Shown here: piece after piece, positions 9,539-19,035 of the stretch
Position numbering within the stretch: position 1 is the first letter of the stretch
Layout: every line of letters begins with the position of its first letter
Source of the DNA: Isohypsibius dastychi
Lineage: Eukaryota > Tardigrada > Eutardigrada > Parachela > Isohypsibiidae
Direction: 5' to 3'
Assembly: GCA_034696485.1 (NCBI GenBank)
Contig: JAQIWT010000321.1
Span: 1 to 23,426, forward strand
Length of the DNA: 23,426 bases
Translations under genes and position numbers: made by a program
Notes under the pieces: generated by a model
Told to the model about the DNA's origin: nothing
The model's input: only the letters and a program-made list of their open reading frames with translations
The model's database searches: none

Positions 9539-12178
9539 ATTAGCCGCAATCTAGGAAGCAAAAAATTACAGTCAGTTTCCGGTAGGGAATGAAATGTTGA
9601 TTATGCTGGGGGTATGCGAATGATTGTTGGCCCTCGGAGATTGATTTATAGGGAATCGGTGATCGGGGAGCGACGGTAATGAGAATTGACGGGTTCTATT
9701 TCAAACGCGCATATTTCCCAACATCATCGGCAAATTAGTTTGCATGTTAAAGTAGGCACTTGTAACTCGTATTCCAATCTAGAATAAATTGAGCCATTTT
9801 AGTGTCAAATAAATGTTTGCATGGAAGTTAGAAAGGTGTGAATTGGGAAAGCAGCGCTTTTGTCTGGCTTTTGGAAAAAAACCACATGTTTGCACGCCTC
9901 TTTTCCATTAGTAAAAATCCATTCCCCCGGTTTCGGATTGTCATACTTGTAATTTGAATTCGAGAGCCATCAAGAAAGATTTCACGCAAGAAATATTTTC
10001 CACGAAAAACATAACTGTCATATCTGGCTGCGTTTGGAAAATGATTAGCGTTTTTATATTTTTCGAGAGATTATTGCTGCTGAAACCTGCGTTTGAAATC
10101 CAAATCTGGATTCTTAATCAAAAATTGAACGTAAGGCATGCATGTCATGTGCACGCAAGCTCATCCTGGAAATATCACGAGGATGAACTCTGTTCGATGA
10201 AAGAAAATTTTTGCTTTTTATCAGAGATCGAGGTGTTGATTTTTGTAGACGGGGCTTTGAGTCCGGATCTATAATCCTCTGTCACAATGGGAGACTTATC
10301 TGATGACAGCAAGAGTCGCAAAATTAAACTATTATTTCTGATTTTCGGCAACTTAAACGGTTCGAATATTCCCATGAGAAAAAACATCTGTCACCTGGTC
10401 GCAACAAGCAGTGATAACCTGCTGTGTTTTGGACATATGTAAATGACAGGAAAAATTGACCTTTTGCGAAAAAAGTGATTCAAACGAATAAAGTGAATCA
10501 TGAAAATCAAAAGCGAATAAAACAAGCGAATTTTAAACCAAAATGGTCGTAACGAGTTTTCATGGATGATCAAAAATTAACCGAAAATCTGAGTGTTGGT
10601 GGACTAGTATTACCGGTGATTTTAGGAACGATATCAGGATCACATCTACATTCTTCTAGCTGGTAATTTGTCTAAAAATATTCATCCGTTTGTTCAATTC
10701 AGTTTGAAAAAGAGAAAGATTTTAACCCTCGGCAAATACGAGCTGGTGATCGAACTTCGTAAATTTGTAACTGGGAGGAATTGCAAAGAAACGGTGATCT
10801 GACCGGTTAAAATTATAAATGAATTATATTTCATCGATTGATGATTTCACTTACCATTCTTTCCTAAAAGAAATCCGATCCGTAAATCAGGGAAAATGTT
10901 TTCCCTTGTCCATCATCGTCAGGCGAGTAAGGAAAAAAAATTAAACTGGAGATTTGTGAGGAGATCAAGGTTTGATCAGGACAATATAAAAGCCCTAGCT
11001 GAACCGGAATTTTACCCGTCTTAACCCCCCGGCGGGCAAGGACTTCTATTTTGCCGTGTATAAGATCATATTGCATAAGTGGAAATTTTTCAATTGGTGA
11101 TCGATGAGAATGAAGGTTGGCCAGTTGGGTTAGAAGGCCAGATAATTAAATGTGCAGGTACACGGATTACTTACACCACAAAAACCAGCAAAATATGCTC
11201 TTCAGGCTGAATATAATAGCGCCATTTTTCAGGCCGATGAATCGTAAACAAATTGGTTTGTGGAAATATTTAGGCATTGGGTTGAAAAATGAAACCAATC
11301 GGAACACGTGAATCGCTCCTCCAGGGAAAAGGTCATCGCCTTTGGATGCTTTGTTTCGGTCGTGTACTCGCATGTGTTTTTCGTTTTTCTATTGTTATAA
11401 AATAATCTGGCCAAGAAAAACAATATTTGTGTCGACGGTGTAACGTCCTGACGAATTGGAACGTTCTCTCATATTTCAATCGATTTACGCTTACAAAATT
11501 GCGAGCAGCACCGGGCGAAGCTGAAGCTATAGGCGCTGAAAATAATTATTTCTGATTTGTTATATTTTAATTTACTATGTAGCTTCAAACGCTTGCAAAA
11601 ATCAGGAATTCTGTGGACGCATCATGCAGAATGTAGTATGGAGATTGAAGTGAATCGTCCAAATTGTCCATATCTGACAGACTGCTCGAGTTAATAATCA
11701 TACTAATTTTCTCGAAAAGTGGTGCTTCACTCAAACATTTCCCTCTTTAGCAATCATTCGTTTTATCATGTGTTATCATCAGACCGCATATCATGCATTT
11801 TGCAGAACAATAGCTGTGTCATTCAAACCAAGAATGATGACCAACAAAAAGGACGACAATAATTTTGTCAACTGAGAAAAACGTATGTGGGCACAAGTTT
11901 GACTCGACTTCTGTTTTGGAAAGCTTTATTTACTTTATTTCATTGTTTGAAATCTTGTGCCCATTCTACTGCGCGAGATTTTCGCCGTGGCTCTTTTCAG
12001 ATCGAATTCCAGAAATGTAAAAACCAACTTATAATGCAATTTGAAAAAGTGGTGGCACTGCTAAATCATCAATTTCAAATTAGAATACATCTAATATAAA
12101 ATCATGGGTCGTCGTGATCATAAAATCATGATCTCGAAATCCATTCTGTGCGCAGGAAAATTTTGAGCTTTTTCAAAA
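9539..12178. other. 2.6-kb divergent spacer between NOS and the esterase-like gene
   Basis: I find no protein exon I can support in this stretch. On the minus strand a good acceptor (tgcttcctag) ends at 9551, 12 nt before the NOS ATG. It implies at least one untranslated upstream exon or a trans-splice site. Strong minus-strand donors GTAAGTG (from 10854) and GTAAGTAAT (from 11174) could belong to such exons. On the plus strand an acceptor-like cgcag ends at 12155, 24 nt before the esterase-like ATG. Both promoters should lie here. Open frames such as those at 10864-11076 and 11167-11373 show no recognisable family and no start context, so I do not call them genes. Confidence 0.5.
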
Positions 12179-15100
12179 ATGTGGAAATTTCTAGTTTGTA
12201 TTGTGGTTGTGACCGGCGTTCAAGCCTCCAGCGAGCCTGATTGGTACAAGCTTTTTGAAGGTCAGGCGGAATCTGGAGAAGCCTTGCTCCAGGGTGATCT
12301 TATTGGCACCACGTTTGCTGGATATCGTTCTTTTGTCTATCCGGGAATTAAATATGGAACAGCAAGACGTTTCGAGGTAATGTTTTTTACTTTAGACTAT
12401 GTACCTGTTTGCTTGAAAATAAATTAATCTAGAATCTAGTAAACTAATTTAGTCAATCAACAATAAATATAACAATCTATTAAATTAAAAATAAATCAAT
12501 CATGTAGTATATCATTGATGTAATAAATCAATAACGTCGGGAAAAAGTAATGTAGTAAGTCAATGTAGAATAACGAGTTTCAAATTATGTAATATTTATT
12601 CGGCTTATCGAAGAGAACCGAAATTGATAACCCGAATAAACCGTCAGCATAAGTTCAAACAATTCTTTTGTCCACAGAAATCATATCCCAACAATGACTT
12701 TTCCTATTATCCACTTCGCGGTGATAAGAGCGGACCAGCATGTGTGCAAGCGACATCAGCTTCATATAGACCGCCATCAATGAGCGAAGATTGTCTTTAT
12801 TTGGATATATTTGCTGCTCCCGTGTCACCAAATGGCACGCTTGATAACAGCTTGCGTCCGGTTCTTTTCTGGGTACATGGAAAGTTTGCTGGCGGAAACG
12901 ACGGTGTGGCCCTAACTTTACCGAAGATAAGAAAATGTTATGTGTACTAATGACTTTCTTTGTAGTTCTGGGCGGATATCAGAGAAAGGCCCGCAACTTG
13001 GCACAGGACTTGAATGCCGTTGTCGTACCTGTTCAATACCGATTGGGAGTTTTTGGTAAATTCAATAGGAAATTAAAAATGAAGCGCGATCTGTCAAATT
13101 TGTTAGAAAAAATGAAAAATGACTCGCAGAATATTTGCCCTGAAAAAAAAGGAGCCAAATACATAAAATATACAAAAATACTGTGATTAATTTAAAAAGA
13201 TGAATTTCAGGTTTTTTAAGCACTGGTGATAGCACTGCCCCCGGAAACTGGGCGATTTCGGATCTGAAGCTAGCGTTCATGAAAGTCTACAACAATATCA
13301 CGTCATTTGGTGGCGACCCCAATAAAATTGTCCTTGCTGGACAAGGAAATGGTGCCGCATTGATTTCCGCGATGCTTCTAGATGCAGAAATCAGCAGTAA
13401 GTTCACGGTGAATATCATCTCGAAATGAAATAAAAATGAGATTAGCCATAAGCTTCACGTGTTTCAGTTAACCAATTAATCCCAACTTAATTCGGAAGGC
13501 TGAATTCGAAATTTATGTTTTCCCAGGCAAAGTTTTCGGTGTAGTCTCAATGAGCGGTGGTCCACTGGCTCCATGGGCAATGACAGAAAATCCCAGGGAA
13601 GTATCCACATCTCTGGCAAGAAAGTTGAGTTGTCCAACAACAACATCTGCCAACCTGGTAACGTGCCTCCGAGGAAAAAGTGCCGATGACCTTTTGCGTT
13701 ACTCGACGGCGCTTGCTAATGAGGAACCACAAAGCGTAAGCAAATTTCTCGAGGGCTGTGTCGATAAATCATTATAGCTACAAACAAACTTGAAAATCAT
13801 AATTCGTTTTTGTCAAAAAAATTGAAAAAACGGCCAGAAAAATCTGCCAAACAAATAATTGCTTTTGTGTGTTCTAAACAAATGTTATATTTAGGTGTTG
13901 AATATTTGGGGCCCTGTCGTAGACGGCCTGCATATCCTTGCAGATCCCAAACTACTCATGGACAGCGCCAATGTGAATTATTTCCCGGGAGAAAGAGTTA
14001 TGAACATTCTGGAAAATGACGGTGTAACATTCATTAGGCGTAAGCAGTTTGTTTTCTGTTTAAATACTTTCTGACCCGTAAAATTGTTTTTAGACCATTG
14101 GAGCGACATGTTTGGCCCTGGACTGCCAAATATTGATTATATTCGAGAAAAATTTATCCCGGATATGGTTTCCAGCGTAATCGCATGTGACCAGCTGCCT
14201 AATCGTACCATCGATATGATTAGCACTGTTTTTGATTTGGGCGAAAACAACGATGCGGAGACTCTTCGAAAAAACATGATTGAAGTAAATGACCTTATTT
14301 CTGTGACCTTTCCTAATCTAGCCAACTCGTCAGTCGTCTCGTTTTTTTCTAGTTTGCAACGTCCATCCTCTTCACCATGCCGATGATACAAGAAGCCCAA
14401 TATCACAACAGAAATGCTCCAGCTGGCTTTGGTGTTCAGTTGACCAACATCGACAGCAATCTGGATGTCGGAAAAATAACCATGGGCACCAGTGGCTTAG
14501 GTAATTACGGGAATGGCGAACAAACGTCTTTGGGATAAGGAATTTTCCCGATATTGTAGCAGCCCTAATATCAGCTTCGATAAAATCTCGCTACATGCTA
14601 CAAATAAAAACGGGATATTTTTGGTCATCTCACCAAAAACGATTTCCACCGGAAGTAAATTTTAACTGGAAGTACTCTGGAGCCTTCAGAGAGTTGTTTT
14701 GAGGTCCATTCAACACAAGCGGAAACCTGTTCAGCTTTTTAGGTCCATATTACCGGTTATAATGATAATCAAAAACAATAAAATCAAATAGTTAAATAAT
14801 AAGTGATTAATAATTAATGGACTGAAAGCCATCAGGTTTCGCGTTATTAAAGCTCGCTAATGGTTGTCTTGTATACGGGAAGAACTTTGACTTTCGAGAT
14901 GAGAATACATGTAATAAAGTTTTCTTCAGGAATGTATTATGGACTCGGGGTGGCACATCTCGTCAACGGACCAATGGACGAGACACTCGGAAACATGACC
15001 GACAAAGATCTTACGTGGCAAATCCAGTTAATGTTCAAAAGCGTTCTAGAACGAGGGTAAAACATTACAAGCAATCACAGAATATGGATTTTTCGTAGTT

Positions 15101-15589
15101 GGTCAATTTTATGATGCTTCCAGGTTTGGGCTAGGAAAGACATTTGATGTCTGCAAGGGGAACTACCTCCGACTCGGGCCGGACACCGGAAACAAGTGGG
15201 AAACTGTCGAGGAGCCGAAAGCCATCCAAGCTTTATTCCGTGCTTGGCATTTTCTGACTGAGCTTTCTTGTATGGAACCGGAGGAACTATTTGAGCACTT
15301 TCAAGAAACAGGAGCTCCAGTTCCCGATCCGTGCAAAGATTCGGGGCATTCGTTCATGGGGCAGCTGCCATTCATGCACCCGGTCATGGCAGGTTTTCCG
15401 GCTACTCCAGTGTTCGATCAAACCGGAGCTGTACATACTATGAGCTGGGGCCCCATGCATGCGTCTGCTGATATGTCAAGTCCTGGTCAGCTCCCGCCAC
15501 AAATCATGGTCGGAACACCGGTCATGGCGGAACCTCTGCCAGCTGCACTGCCTCCGTCGGGTCCACAGATGTCCGCAACTCGCGTTTAA
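12179..15589 (+). CDS. Secreted carboxylesterase/cholinesterase-like protein, catalytically inactive (667 aa, 10 exons)
   Basis: Exons: 12179-12376, 12678-12903, 12966-13055, 13211-13396, 13527-13735, 13895-14039, 14094-14302, 14353-14500, 14930-15056, 15124-15589; all phases close. A signal peptide (MWKFLVCIVVVTGVQA) is followed by a type-B carboxylesterase alpha/beta-hydrolase fold. Landmarks are the Cys88-Cys105 loop with SEDCLYLDIF, VQYRLGVFG, GNWAISDLKLAF, FGGDPNKIVLAG and WGPVVDG. The usual HGGG oxyanion loop is HGKF (133-136). The GESAG elbow is GQGNG (215-219), so the serine position is Gly217. A His (480, GVAH) remains, and the acid may be Asp345. This pattern fits non-enzymatic cholinesterase-like proteins (the neuroligin/neurotactin/glutactin class), which work by binding. 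No membrane helix follows. The C-terminal 110 or so residues are rich in Pro, Met, Ala and Gly. The partner is unknown. Confidence 0.88.
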
Positions 15590-16032
15590 ACATAACCAGG
15601 ATTCTAATTATCTGAATCTCATGTGTTTAATTTGTCGTGATGCTAAATGGCCTTAATTTTCGTGAACCTTAGAGATATGGACTCACATGAATATATAGTT
15701 GTCCTTGCTATTTCTGTGTTCGGATCGTTTGTTTATGAGGCCAAAACGTGTGTGCTTATACGTAACTGGATTGTGAATAAAACTTTGAGTCTTTTTGATA
15801 CTCGCACACCTTTATTTTCACCAGTTGTAAAGGAACTTTTTTTGCCATTAAAGAACACAAGTGTACGCTGCACGAGTCAAAGGTCACAATGTTATCCAGA
15901 GATCTCGCCGAGTCAAGAAATCGCTCGGGTGGATTATTGTGCCGATACTTCAGCAGTTTGTAGAATAACAGAAGCGACTGGTCCTCGGTTATTCTTATAC
16001 CTGACATCATTGCGCCATTTTCGGAGTCCATA
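15590..16032 (+). promoter_or_regulatory. Esterase-like 3' UTR and PEBP promoter region, AATAAA at 15776-15781
   Basis: This 443-bp gap separates two genes on the same strand. A canonical AATAAA lies at 15776-15781, 187 nt past the esterase-like stop codon, and is the best 3'-end signal. The remainder up to 16032 should contain the PEBP promoter and 5' UTR, with no distinct core element. An open frame on + from 15647 runs to the PEBP start and another lies opposite it; neither resembles a protein family. Confidence 0.5.
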
Positions 16033-16793
16033 ATGTATTCAATACTTCTGGTTTTGCTTTTAGCACCTTACTGCGTAAGGAGCACTACGTGTTCCGTTGA
16101 GGAGAAATTTCGACTAGCTGGTATTGTCCCGGAACTGATCCCAATCGCTCCAGCTCAGCAAATAAATGTAAGGTTCCAAATTCAAAAATGTGACTTTTTA
16201 TTAAGAGAAACGGAATCAAGGTGAGCTACCCATCAAGAAACGATGTGGAATTGGGCAACGAGCTGACTCCTCTTCAAGTGAAAGATCAACCGAATATCAC
16301 ATGGAACTCGTCTGACAGCGAACTTTACACTCTCAGTTTCAGCGGTATGTAATCTACAAATTTTCATTTTTGATTCGGCGACTCGTTTGTGAAACTTGTT
16401 AATCTGCAGATCCAGATGCTCCGTCAATGAACAACCCGGTGTTCGGCCCTATAAATCACTGGCTTGTCGTGAACATTCCCGGTAGCAACGTCTCTGCCGG
16501 ACAAGTTCTTACAGCGTACAAGGGAAGTCAACCTCGTCCAAATACCGGTACGAACCATATCCCAAGAACCTGAGTCGTTCCCAAATTTTGCCAATGTGCA
16601 TTTAGGAAAACACCGGTACGTTTTTCTTGTTTACAAGCAAACTGGTAGCATCTCACCTAATGCCACAAACTACGGTGAAAATCGTCGGAAATTCCAGATT
16701 AAAGATTTCGCCCAACTGTTCGAACTTGGAACACCAATTGCAGGAAATTTCTTTTATGCACAATATGATGATTATGTTGCTACAGTCATGTAA
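16033..16793 (+). CDS. Secreted PEBP-family protein (194 aa, 4 exons)
   Basis: Exons 16033-16167, 16221-16344, 16410-16547 and 16606-16793 join in phases 0, 1 and 1 to give 194 aa, close to the roughly 187 aa usual for PEBP. An N-terminal signal ([17 protein letters not shown]) sends it to the secretory path, unlike cytosolic RKIP. PEBP landmarks run in order: LYTLSFSDPDAPS (87-92 DPDAPS), [11 protein letters not shown] (His103), [12 protein letters not shown] (His135, Tyr137) and a final [10 protein letters not shown]. The Asp, two His and Tyr that line the anion/phospholipid-headgroup pocket in this family are all present, so ligand binding is plausible. Introns are only 53-65 bp. The ligand cannot be deduced; secreted PEBPs occur in several invertebrates, including parasites. 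Confidence 0.92.
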
Positions 16794-16920
16794 ATTGTGG
16801 CAATGCTAGTCACCCTCATATCGTAACTTGACCATCAAGTACAGTTATTTAACCAGTAGCAATAAGAACCAAACAATTCCACCGGACAAGAAAAGCTGCA
16901 CTTACCGGCTGCTGTAAGAA

Positions 16921-16926
16921 AATAAA
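16921..16926 (+). promoter_or_regulatory. Poly(A) signal AATAAA for the PEBP gene
   Basis: The canonical hexamer lies 128 nt past the PEBP stop codon, inside the 206-bp gap to the convergent T-GNAT gene. No stronger candidate exists in the gap. Confidence 0.5.
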
Positions 16927-16999
16927 TTTAACTTCAAACATCGAGATTAACTTTAAAACCTTAGGTCATACATAAAAACCCTTTTGGAGGGGAAAAAGG

Positions 17000-18367
17000 T
17001 CATCCGGAATTCAGTTCGTAGATGTCGACTGTGGACGTATACCAATCACTGCATTGTCCGAATGGTGTCATCCCATCTGTATCAGTCCATTGATTAATTT
17101 GCCAAGTTGCCCGTCTTTTGCAACCAAGATATTCCGATAATTGCTACAAGTGCATTTTATAAAGTGACACAGCCGATTATGATACCTCTTGGTTACTATA
17201 CAAATAGTTTATACCTGGGTTAGAGGGCTTGTGTTTTCCGCAAATGTGTAATCGAATCCATTCCGTTTGCCCGTGTTAATTACTTCATTTTCCATCATCA
17301 TAAAAGCCGTTACATTTTCTTCCGCGTTGTTGTCCAGCGCGCCTCCGAACATGAATTTACACAGGACGACACCTGAAATAAACAATCCAGTCAAATGGAA
17401 GTTCTTAAATTCTATTAATCTTGCCAGGATTACGTAAAACAAAAACATAAGCAAACGAAATGCAGTCACCTTTTTCCGAGTTTGGATTGAAATCATGTCG
17501 AATGTTTTCGGTTTCTTTGTGCAGCATATCCGCTATGCGAAGGAAATGTGGGTGTATCCCATCAAGGGGTGCGTTTTTCATATCAACATCATCGGCAGCC
17601 AACGCTACAGCTCGTAGTTTATTAACTTCATCCACAACAGCACAGCTATATTCCGGGAAGATATCCCACCACTTTTCGTAAACTTTGATAAAATCCACCA
17701 GCTCCATGTCGCCGCATTTTGTGAATAGTTCCGTTTTGAAAAAGAAGCTTTCCGCCACCAGCTTTTGAGCTTCCGCTTTGTCCACTTCATTCAGGCGTTT
17801 AATTGAAAATTTCTGTCCTCCCGAAACCGTTCCATTAGAGCTGGTAACGGCATTGAAAAGACTGCCGAGATTTTCTGATTTTAGGAACTGCTCCAGAGTG
17901 ACTGGGAATCCTGATTCTTGCAGCTTGAGAACAGCTGACACGATATTAAATGACGAGCCACCTAGCTCTTCAAATGAGCTTTGGGGATTTAATTGGCGTT
18001 CTTGCACTCCAAGTGAGTCAGCCATGATTTCCGTAAAATTGTTCCATGGGTCATCCTCATAATCATCTAAAACACAGAATGTTTTAAAACATGAAGTAAT
18101 TCTGACATTTGATCGTGTTTAGATTTCTGAAATTTCGGCACATCTCTGGATTTGAGTATCTGCAATGAGTGATTTCACGTTTCATGCCCCAATTTATTAA
18201 ACTGGAAAATCAAAGAAAGAAAACCATGATTTAAAATTTGAACCTTCCAGGAAAAAACATTCAATTCATTTTTCTATAGAAGAAAATTTTATTATTTACG
18301 TTACTATACAGCCATAAAATCCAGATTAATAAGCAAAAGATTTGAAGGTAAACTCACTGTTAGCCAT
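17000..18367 (-). CDS. Ebony-like carrier (T)-GNAT didomain protein A (302 aa, 4 exons)
   Basis: Exons 18367-18358 (10 nt), 18066-17470, 17372-17215 and 17143-17000, phases 1, 1, 0. Residues about 8-78 form a peptidyl/acyl-carrier domain. FEELGGSSFN carries the phosphopantetheine serine (Ser42), with helices down to EQFLKSENLGSLF. From about residue 89 (KFSIKRLNEVDKAEAQKL) to the end is a GNAT-like domain closing with SPLTQQLSEYLGC and TPFGQ. In the insect NRPS Ebony the same T-GNAT order forms the C-terminal part, where the GNAT-like domain joins carrier-bound beta-alanine to an amine. Here there is no adenylation domain, so any loaded amino acid or acyl group would have to come from another protein. 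The usual acetyl-CoA loop (R/Q-x-x-G-x-G/A) is not seen. It has a tandem paralogue 0.67 kb upstream. Function and substrate are inferred from architecture only. Confidence 0.82.
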
Positions 18368-19035
18368 GGTAGATGAGCCGTTTCCAATAAATGCAGAAGT
18401 GGAAAAGAGTTGTTGAGGCCGGCGATAATTGTGCACTTTCCTTCTAACGCTTCATCTTGAAAAAACGACTTGTGCCTTGGCTATAAATCCAGGGATTCGT
18501 ATCCGGCAGAAATCGATTTTGTGGAAGGTTGTCTGGAATGTTGCGGCAACTGGATCATCTGAATCACTACCAAAGACCTGCTGGGAGTCCAATCGATTTC
18601 TTTGGATCAATTAGTAAGGGCAATTTTTGAGGCAGAGTCGAATTTCAATCGCACTTCCGGCCAAAACTTACTCACGTGGAATCAAGCTTTATGTCAGCCA
18701 ATTTTCCAAAAACGCCATGATTTTTATCCGGTTGTTAAAAAGCCGGGAGTGAACACAAAAATGCAAAAACATCATTCTCGCATGTTACAAAATTTCGATC
18801 AGCTACCGATCGTATCATGTGAACTGCTTTTATTCGTGTGAGATTTTACATGGAATTCGAACTAAAATAAACGCAAAACAAAATCAACATTGAATTTAAC
18901 CGCTAATTGTTTTTCGAAAAAAATATCACCGGTCAAACACATTTAGCCCAATCTACTAAATAAAACTTTGAATTCTGAAAGAAATATCTTGTTTGATGCA
19001 AGTTTTGCGGTTTATGGTAGAGTGTAAGCGGGGTG
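18368..19035 (-). promoter_or_regulatory. Spacer between the T-GNAT paralogues, with AATAAA at 18834-18829 (minus)
   Basis: This 668-bp gap holds the 3' end of paralogue B and the promoter of paralogue A. The only canonical minus-strand AATAAA is at 18834-18829, about 200 nt past the B stop codon. No core promoter element is obvious upstream of the A start, and open frames on + between 18429 and 18841 look like noise. Confidence 0.45.

Noticed and set aside
10350-10380. GGTTCGAAT-like piece as a tRNA T-arm
   Set aside because: No matching acceptor stem, anticodon arm or box A nearby.
15756-16031. 91-codon minus-strand frame
   Set aside because: No splice context or family match; it lies opposite UTR sequence.
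15647-16033. 128-codon plus-strand frame before PEBP
   Set aside because: It contains the likely esterase-like poly(A) signal, has no family resemblance and runs up to the PEBP start; taken as UTR and promoter.
18429-18841. Two plus-strand frames between the T-GNAT genes
   Set aside because: Composition and context look random, and they overlap the presumed 3' UTR and promoter.
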